A DNA stretch of 64,000 nt from positions 59,590-123,589 of the forward strand of contig JABFRR010000004.1 of the NCBI GenBank assembly GCA_013141065.1, read 5' to 3'. This DNA comes from Bacteriovoracaceae bacterium. Lineage in GTDB: Bacteria > Bdellovibrionota > Bacteriovoracia > Bacteriovoracales > Bacteriovoracaceae. Positions 28,473-37,985 of this stretch are shown here, piece by piece (positions within the stretch are counted from its first letter, which is position 1; the number at the start of each line of letters is the position of its first letter). The notes under the pieces were generated by a model. The model was not told the DNA's origin and made no database searches. It worked only from the letters and a program-made list of their open reading frames with translations. Made by a program: the position numbers and the translations under genes.

Positions 28473-30515
28473 ATGAATATATTATTAAAAAAATTTGCCA
28501 CACCATTTGAAACAGTTCCTTTTAATGAAATTAAGCCCAGTGATTTCATGCCAGCCTTAAAAGAAGCGATTGTTATTGCTAAAAAAAGAATTTCAGATAT
28601 TAAATCAAATACTGCACCGGAGACTTTTTCAAATGTAGTAGAAGCTCTCGAAAATGCTTCACCTGAAGTGGAAATTGTATCAGGCGTATTTTTTAATCTT
28701 CACTCAGCAGAAACCAACGATGAAATCCAGGCCATAGCTAAGGATTTTTCACCACTTTTGACTGAATACGGAAACGACATAAGTCTTGATTCAGAATTAT
28801 TTAAAAAAATAAAAAAAGTATGGGACACAAAAGAGTCTTTTAAATTAAATGCTGAACAATTAATGCTTTTAGAAAAAAGCTACAAAAGTTTTGTGAGAAA
28901 TGGAGCTCTGTTAAACGAAAATGATAAAAATGTGATGAGAGAGATTTCAACCAAACTATCGACACTCGGATTAAAATTTGGTGATCATATTCTTAAAGAA
29001 ACAAATGATTTTTTAATGTTAGTTGAAAATGTTGATGACCTCAAAGGATTACCAGCAGATGTGATAGAGGCTGCTTCAACTACTGCCAAAGAAAAAGGTC
29101 ATGAAGGCAAATGGGCTTTCACTCTTCAATACCCAAGTGTCATTCCTTTTTTAACTCATGCAAGTAATCGTGAACTTCGAAAAAAACTTTGGATGGCAAA
29201 TTCTACTAAAGGATTTAAAGATGGTGAAACAGACAATAAGGAAATTATTAAGGAAATCGCATCACTGAGACATCAAAAAGCCAATCTATTAGGCTATGAA
29301 TCTCATGCCCACTTTATATTAGAAGAAAGAATGGCCTCTAATCCACAGACAGTTTTTACTTTCATGGAGAATATTGTCAATCACGCCACTCCTGCAGCTG
29401 TCAAAGAAACAGAAGAGCTGAAAGCTTACGCTAAAAAGCTAGATGGTGATGAAGCTTTTGAACTTCAAAAATGGGATACAGCTTATTATGCTGAAAAATT
29501 AAAGAATGAAAAATTTCAAGTAAATGATGAAATGCTTAGACCTTACTTTAAATTAGAAAATGTTATTGCAGGTGTTTTTCAAGTTGCCACTAAACTTTAT
29601 GGTTTAACTTTTTTAGAGCGTAAAGATATTCCTGTGTATCATGAAGACGTTAAAACCTATGAAGTTCTCGATGAAAAAGGCAATCATGTCTCAGTATTTT
29701 ATGCAGACTTTCATCCTAGAGCTGGTAAAAGAAATGGAGCTTGGATGACGAGCTTTAGAGGTCAAAAGATCGAAGGCAATACCAATGTTCGTCCACATGT
29801 GGCAATTGTTTGCAATTTTACGAAACCAACTTCATCTAAACCTTCGCTACTAGGCTTTGATGAAGTGACAACTTTATTTCATGAGTTTGGTCACGCGCTT
29901 CATGGAATGTTGGCAAATACTCAATATGAATCTCTTTCAGGAACAAATGTTTACTGGGATTTTGTTGAGCTTCCTTCGCAAATTATGGAAAATTGGGCCT
30001 ATGAAAAAGAGTGTCTTGATCTTTTTGCAGAACATTTTGAAACAAAAGAAAAAATTCCTGCGGATCTTATTAAGAAAATTAAAGATTCATCTAGCTTTCT
30101 TGAAGGACGAGCAACACTACGCCAACTAAGTTTTGCAACAATCGATATGGCCTGGCACTCTAAAAACCCTTCTGAAGTGAAAAATATTGAAGAATTTGAA
30201 TCGAAAATGACTTCAAAAATGGATTTTTTACCAAGTGTGAAAGGAACAAGTATTTCTACCGCATTTTCTCATGTATTCGCAGGTGGATACTCTGCCGGAT
30301 ATTATTCATACAAGTGGGCAGAAGTTTTAGATGCAGATGCTTTTGAATTCTTTAAAGAAAAAGGAATTTTTAATCGTGAAGTGGCGACAAAATTTAAGGA
30401 TCATGTACTTTCTCAAGGGGGAAGTAAGCATCCAATGGATCTTTATGTTGGCTTCAGGGGGCAAAAACCAAACCCAGATGCGCTTTTAAGAAGAGCCGGT
30501 TTACTTTCAAAATAA
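28473..30515 (+). CDS. M3-family oligopeptidase (PrlC/Dcp type)
   Basis: 680 residues from ATG 28473, with AGGAG 5 bases upstream. It is a cytoplasmic zinc metallopeptidase that degrades short peptides. The zinc motif is TLFHEFGHALHGM (His470, Glu471, His474), and the third ligand is probably the Glu in FVELPSQIMENW. KRNGAWMTSF before it and FSHVFAGGYSAGYYSYKWAE after it are family landmarks. There is no signal peptide, and the length is typical. Sequence features are intermediate between oligopeptidase A and dipeptidyl carboxypeptidase, so no gene name is given. In a predator it could help digest prey peptides, which is inference. Confidence 0.93.
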   Translation: MNILLKKFATPFETVPFNEIKPSDFMPALKEAIVIAKKRISDIKSNTAPETFSNVVEALENASPEVEIVSGVFFNLHSAETNDEIQAIAKDFSPLLTEYGNDISLDSELFKKIKKVWDTKESFKLNAEQLMLLEKSYKSFVRNGALLNENDKNVMREISTKLSTLGLKFGDHILKETNDFLMLVENVDDLKGLPADVIEAASTTAKEKGHEGKWAFTLQYPSVIPFLTHASNRELRKKLWMANSTKGFKDGETDNKEIIKEIASLRHQKANLLGYESHAHFILEERMASNPQTVFTFMENIVNHATPAAVKETEELKAYAKKLDGDEAFELQKWDTAYYAEKLKNEKFQVNDEMLRPYFKLENVIAGVFQVATKLYGLTFLERKDIPVYHEDVKTYEVLDEKGNHVSVFYADFHPRAGKRNGAWMTSFRGQKIEGNTNVRPHVAIVCNFTKPTSSKPSLLGFDEVTTLFHEFGHALHGMLANTQYESLSGTNVYWDFVELPSQIMENWAYEKECLDLFAEHFETKEKIPADLIKKIKDSSSFLEGRATLRQLSFATIDMAWHSKNPSEVKNIEEFESKMTSKMDFLPSVKGTSISTAFSHVFAGGYSAGYYSYKWAEVLDADAFEFFKEKGIFNREVATKFKDHVLSQGGSKHPMDLYVGFRGQKPNPDALLRRAGLLSK

Positions 30516-30525
30516 GATTAATTAT

Positions 30526-31065
30526 TTAGAAATTATGAACTTTTTCTCTATTAACTTGTAAGACGGTTAGATCGTTTTGCTCAATTTTAAAAAGAACCCT
30601 GACGTCACCGTTAAGTCTAACGGTGAAGTGGTTTTTTGGGTTCACTTCCTCCATGTGCCACTTACCAGGATTAGAATAGAGTTTTTGAATCCCTGTTCTA
30701 TCAAGCATTATTCCTAAAAATTCTTCGTAATTTTTTCTAACTGAATGAGCAAGGTTAGAGACTTCTTTGTCTGCTTTTTTGCTAGTAGAAAGGTTGAAAC
30801 GATTTATTGATGGCGGAGAAGTAGATTTAATCGTCGTACTTGAAAGTGGTGTTTCAGCACCATGTTTTTTTAATAATTCTCCAAGAGTACTGTCATTTAA
30901 CTTTCCATCTCCTGATAGAGTAGAGTATTCATCCCAGAATTTTTTATTATTACTTAGAACAGGATCATTTAGTTGTTTAATGAGATCACAGCGAAGTCCG
31001 GCCCATAGATTTATGGTAAAAAAAAAGTTCAAAAAAAAGAGTATAATTATTTTTTTAAATGGCAC
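30526..31065 (-). CDS. Exported protein with RelE/ParE-like C-terminal domain
   Basis: 179 residues from GTG 31065, which overlaps the preceding stop by 11 bases. The N-terminus MPFKKIIILFFLNFFFTINLWAG is a signal peptide. Residues about 90-179 have a RelE-superfamily pattern: a basic helix pair (TSKKADKEVSNLAHSVRKNY), then the beta strands HFTVRLNGDVRVLFKIEQND and LTVLQVNREKVHNF. The Arg in DVRVLF and the His three residues from the end match positions used by YoeB/RelE-type ribonucleases. No antitoxin gene is adjacent, and RelE toxins are not normally exported. It could be an effector delivered to prey, or a fold reused for binding. The fold call is by eye. Confidence 0.65.
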   Translation of the reverse strand: MPFKKIIILFFLNFFFTINLWAGLRCDLIKQLNDPVLSNNKKFWDEYSTLSGDGKLNDSTLGELLKKHGAETPLSSTTIKSTSPPSINRFNLSTSKKADKEVSNLAHSVRKNYEEFLGIMLDRTGIQKLYSNPGKWHMEEVNPKNHFTVRLNGDVRVLFKIEQNDLTVLQVNREKVHNF

Positions 31066-32023
31066 AGCTTAATGAATCCTTTGCAGCGTCAGCTGGTATT
31101 TTGTAAAGCCTAAATTGCTCTAACATATTTTTTAAGCGAAGCATTTTTGGCATAAAGGATGCCAAGAGCTTTGAGGCTCCGACAGCAAAACCAGCACCTG
31201 TGAGCAAGGTGGCTGCCCCAGCTGCTAGTTCACCAGATGCTTGGCAAATAATATCTAATTTTAAATTAATATCTAATTGACTGAGACTTTTAAACAAGCT
31301 TTGCATCTCATTTGAAAAGTTTGAAGTTAATTTGAAAAGTTCATTGTAAGTTCTTTTTATCTCTTCCCACAGGATTGTTGGGTCATCTTTAAGCTTAGTA
31401 AAAAAATCAAAAGACGAAGTCAATTGGCCCTTCATTCCTTGGAAAGCCCCGACCAGACATTCTCTCACTTTTTGTGAAATGAGTGATCTTGCTATAGCAT
31501 CATCGACAGCTAAAATGGCTCCAAAATTATTTTTCCTTTCTGTTTGGCAATCTATATCAGAGCGTGCGTTTGCAGTGTTAATTAGGAAATCGAAAGGATT
31601 GAAGCGCACACTTTTTTTCTTGTTTAAAATTTTTGTGAATTCACGAACCTGAAATGAATTGAATCCGAAAAAGGCGATACTTGCTTCATCTGTATGATAG
31701 AGAATTAAAGATTTTTTATTTTCTTCAATAATTTTAAATTGTTTGTCTTTCGGAGCAATGATTTGGGTGCTGATAAAAATAAGTCGACTGTCTGTAGCAG
31801 AAAAAAGGACCTCATCTGCATGGACGAATGGAATTTTTCCGGAAGGTGATTTCGAAAAACGAATAAAGTTTTGTTCTTCAAACAATTTGCTTAATTCATA
31901 AAGGACGAGATTAAACGGCGAGCTTGAGGGTTTTTGAACTTCATATGAAAAATTAAAATCTTGGGCCACGAGGCTTTCAGTTGTAAACAAAAAAATAGTA
32001 ATACAATATATTAAAAATCTCAC
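31055..32023 (-). CDS. Secreted protein of a two-copy family, partner of the RelE-like gene
   Basis: 322 residues from GTG 32023. A signal peptide (FLIYCITIFLFTTESLVAQ) is followed by an N-terminal domain, the linker NPFDFLINTANARSDIDCQ, a helical region (TILWEEIKRTYNELFKL) and a hydrophobic Gly/Ala segment (ELAAGAATLLTGAGFAVGAS). The gene at 20885-21661 has the same order and a similar linker. The 3' end overlaps the RelE-like gene, so the two proteins are made together. The hydrophobic segment could insert into a membrane. The function is unknown. Confidence 0.7.
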   Translation of the reverse strand: MRFLIYCITIFLFTTESLVAQDFNFSYEVQKPSSSPFNLVLYELSKLFEEQNFIRFSKSPSGKIPFVHADEVLFSATDSRLIFISTQIIAPKDKQFKIIEENKKSLILYHTDEASIAFFGFNSFQVREFTKILNKKKSVRFNPFDFLINTANARSDIDCQTERKNNFGAILAVDDAIARSLISQKVRECLVGAFQGMKGQLTSSFDFFTKLKDDPTILWEEIKRTYNELFKLTSNFSNEMQSLFKSLSQLDINLKLDIICQASGELAAGAATLLTGAGFAVGASKLLASFMPKMLRLKNMLEQFRLYKIPADAAKDSLSCAI

Positions 32024-32076
32024 TACTTTATTTTAACGAAATTAGTTTTCGATACAAGTGAGGAAATATAAGTAAG

Positions 32077-33063
32077 CTAGCCGAGTCTTGATTTAAATTC
32101 TGTGAGAGCTTGCTCGTATTCAGTTATTAATCTTTGGGTGATTTGAGAAACCGACGAAATCTCCTTGGTAAATTCTATCGAAGGCCCGGCACACCAAACT
32201 GTTTGATAAGTTGCAGAAAATGCAGCTTTTTCAATAGCTTTCATTCCCTTGTAATAAGTCAGCATTTTTGCGTATTTTTTAATTTGTTTATTTTGATTGA
32301 GAAAGGATTCAACAAAATTTTGTTCGGTACCAATTTTTTGTACATAGGGAGTATTGATAACGGTGCAAGGACTGCCTGAAATTTTTGTAGTCATGACAAT
32401 GTCTTGAGCGCCATAATCGACGGCAGCTTGTTTATACTCTTTTGAAACACCAGATTCAACTGTTGCAATATAGGGGGAACCGATAGATACACCTTCTGCT
32501 CCCAAAGAAAGAACACTCAATAATCCTGAACCAGTCCCAACACCTCCAGCTGAAATGACGGGGAGTTTGGTCGCTTTTTTAAGCATGGGAATTAAAATTG
32601 AAGGAGCAATATTTCCTGCATGACCTCCAGCTCCTGAGTTCACTGCAATGACTGCATCAGCTCCAAGGGATTCAACTTTTCTCGCATATTCAACATCGAC
32701 AACATCACAAAGAATTTTTACTCCAAGAGGCTTTAGTCTTTTAATTGTTTCCTCAGGGGAACCGAGAGAAGTAATGACAAATGCAGGGGGATGTTTTTCA
32801 AGAACATCGAGGTGAGCTTTTAAGTGGATATTGGACTTATTTACTATGAGATTGATTCCAAATTTCCCATTACATTCCAATCGAAGTTCAGTGATTCCTT
32901 TTTCAAATTCTTCAGGAGTTCTAAAATTCAAAGATGGAATACATCCAATAAATCCGTTTTTGTAAGCTTCAATCAAGAGCCTGTTGTTTGAAACTAAAAA
33001 CATTGGGGCCAGAATTATTGGGTACTTAATATCAAAAGTAGTGGTTATCCAGGTAGTAATCAT
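32077..33063 (-). CDS. Nitronate monooxygenase
   Basis: 328 residues, with AAGGA before the ATG. It is an FMN-dependent TIM-barrel enzyme that oxidises alkyl nitronates such as propionate 3-nitronate. Motifs are YPIILAPMFLVS at the first strand, FVITSLGSP, the catalytic His in NSGAGGHAGNI, the FMN phosphate site PVISAGGVGTGSGLLSVLSL, and GAEGVSIGSPYIAT. The length suits the family. The gene is solitary, between secreted-protein genes. Some relatives are enoyl reductases (FabK), but the GGHAG loop and overall form favour nitronate monooxygenase. Confidence 0.88.
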   Translation of the reverse strand: MITTWITTTFDIKYPIILAPMFLVSNNRLLIEAYKNGFIGCIPSLNFRTPEEFEKGITELRLECNGKFGINLIVNKSNIHLKAHLDVLEKHPPAFVITSLGSPEETIKRLKPLGVKILCDVVDVEYARKVESLGADAVIAVNSGAGGHAGNIAPSILIPMLKKATKLPVISAGGVGTGSGLLSVLSLGAEGVSIGSPYIATVESGVSKEYKQAAVDYGAQDIVMTTKISGSPCTVINTPYVQKIGTEQNFVESFLNQNKQIKKYAKMLTYYKGMKAIEKAAFSATYQTVWCAGPSIEFTKEISSVSQITQRLITEYEQALTEFKSRLG

Positions 33064-33238
33064 TGATCAAATCCTTAGTTTAGTTTCTTTCGAGTGTGAA
33101 ATAAGTGAAGCGAATACTTAATTAAATTAATTCTAAGAAGTAAGAAGTGAAAAGAATAGAAAATTAGACAAATAAGAACAAAAGGATCAGACTTTTATTA
33201 ATCAAGTATGATTACAACCTGAAGGAATAGAGTAAAAA

Positions 33239-34444
33239 ATGAAAACTTTAAAAACATTTTCGCTGGCTTTAGCAATGACTGCTATTCCTGCGATTTCTCC
33301 CATCGCTCAAGATTCTCGAGCAGTCTATATTACAATAGACTCAGACGCGCTTACTTTTACAGAAAATACTTTCAAAAGTCGCTTAGAAGAAATTGAAACT
33401 AAAGACGGAATTAGTATTGTGAAAATCGATGAAGAAGCACTTCCTTGGTTATCACTTCTGATGCATAAAAATTTTAATCGTTGTGGAGGCTTTATGCTTC
33501 ACGAAGATGTTCAAGATGCAGAGGAACTTCTTTATTCGCAAGATGGCGCTCAATTATTCGCTAAAAATAACACGTTTGCTAATTACGCAATCGATCAAGA
33601 TTCCCTCATAAAGCCGATGATAGCTGAAGTAAAGGCCGATAATATTTCCGCCACGATCACTAAACTTTCTTCGTTTAAAAATCGTTACTATAAAGGCGAA
33701 TTTGGAAAACAATCTGCAACCTGGATTAAAGACACTTGGACTGCTCTCGTTAAAAACCGAGCAGACGCAAAAGTTGAATTTTTTGCCCATTCACAATGGG
33801 ACCAACCTTCAGTTATTTTGACGCTGCAAGGGGCTTCAGACGATGTCATCATTGTTGCTGGTCACCAAGATTCAATTAACGGATCTTTCGGCGGTGCTAC
33901 TTCAACTGCACCTGGAGCTGATGATAATGCTTCTGGAATTGCAACTGTAACAGAAATTATCAGAGTATTGGCCGATAGCTCGTACCAACCTCAAAAAACG
34001 ATTAAGTTTATGGCCTATGCGGCTGAAGAAGTTGGGCTTTTAGGATCAAAAGAAATTTCAACACAGTTTAAAAAAAATAAAGTGAATGTCATTGGGGTTA
34101 TGCAACTTGATATGACAAATTTTCAAGGTACTAAAGAGCTCGATATCGTTATGATGAGAGATTACACCAACGATGATCAAAATAATTTTATCGGTGCGAT
34201 TATTGACCGATATGTACCAGGTGTTAAATGGGGTTTTGATAAGTGTGGATATGGTTGCTCGGATCATGCTTCTTGGCATGCACAAGGGTACCCGGCTTCT
34301 ATGCCCTTTGAAGCAAGAAAGAATGACATGAATCGCAATATTCATACTGCGAGAGATTTAATGTCTGTTTCTGGAGGAAATGCCTCACATGCTTCCAAAT
34401 TCGCTAAAATGGGTATTGGATATTTAGTTGAATTAGACCGATAG
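33239..34444 (+). CDS. Secreted M28-family zinc aminopeptidase
   Basis: 401 residues with a signal peptide (about 1-23). The co-catalytic zinc site is complete: His209 in AGHQDSINGS, Asp228/229 in GADDNASGIA, Glu pair in AYAAEEVGLLGS, Asp in MQLDMTNFQG, and His in NIHTARD. Two Cys in DKCGYGCSDHASWH near the active site match the Vibrio leucyl aminopeptidase disulfide. An N-terminal propeptide of about 120 residues is likely. It would release N-terminal amino acids outside the cytoplasm, useful for prey or environmental peptide digestion. Confidence 0.93.
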   Translation: MKTLKTFSLALAMTAIPAISPIAQDSRAVYITIDSDALTFTENTFKSRLEEIETKDGISIVKIDEEALPWLSLLMHKNFNRCGGFMLHEDVQDAEELLYSQDGAQLFAKNNTFANYAIDQDSLIKPMIAEVKADNISATITKLSSFKNRYYKGEFGKQSATWIKDTWTALVKNRADAKVEFFAHSQWDQPSVILTLQGASDDVIIVAGHQDSINGSFGGATSTAPGADDNASGIATVTEIIRVLADSSYQPQKTIKFMAYAAEEVGLLGSKEISTQFKKNKVNVIGVMQLDMTNFQGTKELDIVMMRDYTNDDQNNFIGAIIDRYVPGVKWGFDKCGYGCSDHASWHAQGYPASMPFEARKNDMNRNIHTARDLMSVSGGNASHASKFAKMGIGYLVELDR

Positions 34445-34495
34445 AATTGATGATGATATAATCAGTCGTGATAACACTATAAAAAGGAATTTTTA

Positions 34496-37159
34496 TTGAG
34501 CACGACTGATTTCCCCGCCCTTCCAGACTATCAAGGTATAAGAGATCTCCTTGATACAGAAAGAAAAACTCTCATAAAAATTCATTCATTCTCTGAAAAT
34601 GATGACTATCTTCGAACAAATGAAGATGCAGCTATCGTTTTAAATTTTGTTGAAAAAACACAAACGGCAATATGGACTGCTTTCAAGCAGTATCCTTCAC
34701 TCGTTACAATCTTTAACACTGAATACGTCAATTTTTTTGAATTTCTTCAGCGAGATAATATTGTTACGACTATTTTTGTAGATGACTGTCTTATGCCTGA
34801 AAAAGAAATTTTCTTTTTTGGACAAGATGGAGGATTAAATCCTGCTGTTTTAGATTTGCATTATGCTGTCTTAAAAAAATGGACAGACACTAAAGTAAGC
34901 GGCCACGTAGACACTCAAGCACTATTAAAAGAAAACTTTAATCCTGAATTAAAAATTAGTAACCTCACTTGTCAGTGTGTTTCTTGTTTGGCAGATTACC
35001 GCACGAGAGTTCGAGAAGTGATTTTTGATGAATGTGTAGCGGCCATCAATGAAACAAAAACTAAAATTGAAGAACAAGTTTTAAAACAAAAAGACGAAGG
35101 CATTGCTGACGTCACTGTGATATATCAAAATTTATTACGAACTCTGGATAAAAAATTTCAACAGGTTCAATTTCGTTTAAAGAAATCTTCTCTTAATCGA
35201 CTTGAAGCCCAAATTAAAGTTTTAACTGAAGAAACATTTACTTATCCCAGTGAATTAGCCAGAGATCATTCAAGAAATCTTATTTTATTTTTCCATAAAA
35301 ATTTATCGGAAGAAGGACTTTTTCCCGATTTAGTAAGTGATGATGAATACCATCGATTTTTTAAACAGCTTTCAAGTAATATTTGGCGACATGAAAAATA
35401 TCTCCTGACTGAATTTAAAAAATTAACGAAGTCTATTCTTGTATTAAAAAGAAAAGATATCTCATCTCAAATCTTGCAAGAGTATCTAGGACAATTTTGG
35501 ATTCACTCTCATGCAAGAAAAATTCCGCGTAAGATTATTTATCATATGGGGCCTACTAATTCAGGTAAAACATACCATGCGATTAATGCTTTAGCGGCCA
35601 CTAGAAAAGGTTGTTACTTAGCACCTCTACGGCTTTTAGCAGCTGAGCTTTATGATACTTTGAACGCCAAAGGAGTTAGGACCACTCTTTTAACAGGTGA
35701 AGAAGTTATTGAAATAGACGGGGCTACTCATTATTCTTCAACTATTGAAATGGCAAAACTCAATGAAGAATTCTCATGTGCTGTCATTGATGAAATTCAA
35801 ATGATTACTGATAAGCAAAGAGGATGGGCTTGGACTCGTGCGCTTGTTAATCTGCACGCCATGGAAGTTCACGTTTGTGGAGATGGGTCTGTTTTAGATC
35901 TCGTTAAGCAAATTACAGAACTTTGTGGAGATGAATTAGAAATTAAAAATTACGAGAGAATGACTCAACTAGAAGTAGAAGCACTCCCAATTACTTTAGC
36001 CGAGCTTCAAAAAAGTGATGCACTCATAGTTTTTTCTCGAAGAAATGCTCTGAAATACAAATACGATCTTGAACAGTTAGGTTTTAAAGTTTCTATTATT
36101 TATGGAATGCTCTCTCCTGAAGTTCGTCGTGAACAGGCCCGTAAATTCGATAAAGGAATTACGGATGTCATCGTGAGCACAGATGCCATTTCGATGGGAA
36201 TGAACTTACCTATTAGAAGAATTGTTTTTTCTACTCTCACTAAGCATATTAATTCTCAAGAATACCCAATTACAAAAAGTGAAATTAAGCAAATCGCTGG
36301 GCGAGCAGGTCGCTTTCAAAGATTCCCAGTTGGAGCAGTGACTTGTCTTCAAAAGGTCGAAGAGGGATTAACTGACATTCAAGACGCACTCGATACCGTT
36401 TTAGAACAACAAAAACAAAGTATGGTCGGCCCAGATTTAGATATTTTTACAAAAGTAAATAATGCCCTTTCCACTAATAATCTTCCAATACTTAGGCTTT
36501 CAGAATTCTTAAGACTCTTTAACACCATGACTTTTACCAAGCCTTTTTACTGTGTTGATTTAAAAGAAATGATTGAGCTTGCTGAAACAGTAGAAGATAT
36601 CGATAGTAACAACACTTTGTCATCGGCGGAAATATTTGGTTTTGCTTGTGCGCCCGTGAACTTAGGTTTACTTGAACACGTTCAGTACTATGTTTGGATT
36701 TTAAAGAAATTTGTTTCAAGTGAAATTATTAAAAATGAGCATATCAATCATGCTTCAAATGAAATCGACTATCTTGAGACTACAATTAAGTGTGTTGAGT
36801 TGTATCAATGGTTAGCTCGTCACTTTAATGGGAAAAATTTTGAATTTGAAGAAAAAGATTTATTAGATAATAAACTTCAAGCAGTTGATAAACTCAATAT
36901 CCTCTTGTCTGATAAGATCACACCGACTTGTTCATCTTGTGGTGTAAAGCTTCCAGAGACGGCAAAGTTCGCAATTTGTGAAGAGTGTTTTCAGCAAAGA
37001 CGATTTACCAGAAGACCATTTCCTCAACGTCGAGGCAACACTGCTAAGCCCGGTGAGAAGAATTCTAACTTAGCTTCAGCGATGGGGTCGACTAATAAAG
37101 ATTTTCGTCAAGGAAAGCCTTCTAAAAAGAGAAAATTTCAAGGGAAACCTAAAAGATAA
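34496..37159 (+). CDS. SUV3-like RNA helicase with C-terminal zinc ribbon
   Basis: 887 residues from TTG 34496, with AAGGA upstream. The helicase core begins after a long N-terminal region (about 1-340, with CQCVSCLADYRTRVREVIFD). Walker A is MGPTNSGKTYHA (about 351), motif II is the SUV3-type VIDEIQMITD (about 430), and motif VI is QIAGRAGRFQRF (about 598), with TDAISMGMNLP before it. A CSSC/CEEC zinc ribbon (about 811-832) precedes an Arg/Lys-rich tail that should bind nucleic acid. SUV3 is the mitochondrial RNA-degradation helicase. It may be the first gene of a unit with the two genes that follow. Confidence 0.88.
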   Translation: MSTTDFPALPDYQGIRDLLDTERKTLIKIHSFSENDDYLRTNEDAAIVLNFVEKTQTAIWTAFKQYPSLVTIFNTEYVNFFEFLQRDNIVTTIFVDDCLMPEKEIFFFGQDGGLNPAVLDLHYAVLKKWTDTKVSGHVDTQALLKENFNPELKISNLTCQCVSCLADYRTRVREVIFDECVAAINETKTKIEEQVLKQKDEGIADVTVIYQNLLRTLDKKFQQVQFRLKKSSLNRLEAQIKVLTEETFTYPSELARDHSRNLILFFHKNLSEEGLFPDLVSDDEYHRFFKQLSSNIWRHEKYLLTEFKKLTKSILVLKRKDISSQILQEYLGQFWIHSHARKIPRKIIYHMGPTNSGKTYHAINALAATRKGCYLAPLRLLAAELYDTLNAKGVRTTLLTGEEVIEIDGATHYSSTIEMAKLNEEFSCAVIDEIQMITDKQRGWAWTRALVNLHAMEVHVCGDGSVLDLVKQITELCGDELEIKNYERMTQLEVEALPITLAELQKSDALIVFSRRNALKYKYDLEQLGFKVSIIYGMLSPEVRREQARKFDKGITDVIVSTDAISMGMNLPIRRIVFSTLTKHINSQEYPITKSEIKQIAGRAGRFQRFPVGAVTCLQKVEEGLTDIQDALDTVLEQQKQSMVGPDLDIFTKVNNALSTNNLPILRLSEFLRLFNTMTFTKPFYCVDLKEMIELAETVEDIDSNNTLSSAEIFGFACAPVNLGLLEHVQYYVWILKKFVSSEIIKNEHINHASNEIDYLETTIKCVELYQWLARHFNGKNFEFEEKDLLDNKLQAVDKLNILLSDKITPTCSSCGVKLPETAKFAICEECFQQRRFTRRPFPQRRGNTAKPGEKNSNLASAMGSTNKDFRQGKPSKKRKFQGKPKR

Positions 37160-37164
37160 TTTCT

Positions 37165-37980
37165 ATGCACTACAGAGACTTTGCAAAACAAATTTTACTT
37201 GGAGAGAGTTTAGAAGATAAACTTCTAGCAGTCTCCCATGTAGATTTTACTGAAAAAATTGAAAGCTTTGATTTGCCTACTAATCCAGGGCGCTCCTCTA
37301 AACTGAAATTTGATAACGAACAAACTAAATTTCCGAGAAGTGCGAGCTTTCATCTTGAAGAAAAAAGAGGTTTAGCACTTCATTTTTTTGCTAACCACGA
37401 ACTCTTGGCAATAGAAATGATGGCAGCGGCAATGCTAATGTATCCAGATCTGAACCGAGAAATGCTGCAGTTTAAAAAAGGTCTTTATAAGACTATTTTA
37501 GATGAACAAAAACACCTAAAGCTTTATATCAGTCGAATGGCAGAATTTAAAATTGAACTAGGTAACTTTCCACTCAATGATTTTTTTTGGAGATCAATGG
37601 AAAAGATGAAAACTGCCAGTCAATTTTACTCTGGCATGGCCATGACTTTTGAATCAGCTAATTTAGATTTCGCTCAATTTTATGAAAAAAGTTTTCGTGA
37701 AGTTGAAGATTTTAAGACGGCTAATATCATGAAAGTTGTCTTAGAAGATGAAATCTCTCACGTGGCCCTTGGAGCGCATTGGCTTAATCAATGGCGTGGA
37801 GACAAAACTCTTTGGGAATATTATCGGGCCAATATACCTGGAGTGATGACACCTGCGAGGGCCAAAGGAATTGGCTTTGATAGGGACATAAGAAGCCGAG
37901 TAGGATTACCTGAAGATTTTATAAATGAGTTAGATAATTTTCGAGATGAATTCAAAGTCACTAATCGTAAAAATTGGTAA
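37165..37980 (+). CDS. DUF455 ferritin-like protein
   Basis: 271 residues, 5 bases after the helicase gene. The four-helix ferritin-like di-iron pattern is visible: FANHELLAIEMMAAA, ILDEQKHLKLYISRM, AMTFESANLDFAQFY and VLEDEISHVALGAHW. These supply Glu, ExxH, Glu and ExxH ligands. The family (PF04305) is of unknown activity and is distantly related to the tRNA hydroxylase MiaE. The next gene encodes an ATP-grasp protein and the frames touch, so joint function is likely but not defined. Confidence 0.85.
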   Translation: MHYRDFAKQILLGESLEDKLLAVSHVDFTEKIESFDLPTNPGRSSKLKFDNEQTKFPRSASFHLEEKRGLALHFFANHELLAIEMMAAAMLMYPDLNREMLQFKKGLYKTILDEQKHLKLYISRMAEFKIELGNFPLNDFFWRSMEKMKTASQFYSGMAMTFESANLDFAQFYEKSFREVEDFKTANIMKVVLEDEISHVALGAHWLNQWRGDKTLWEYYRANIPGVMTPARAKGIGFDRDIRSRVGLPEDFINELDNFRDEFKVTNRKNW

Positions 37981-37985
37981 AAATT

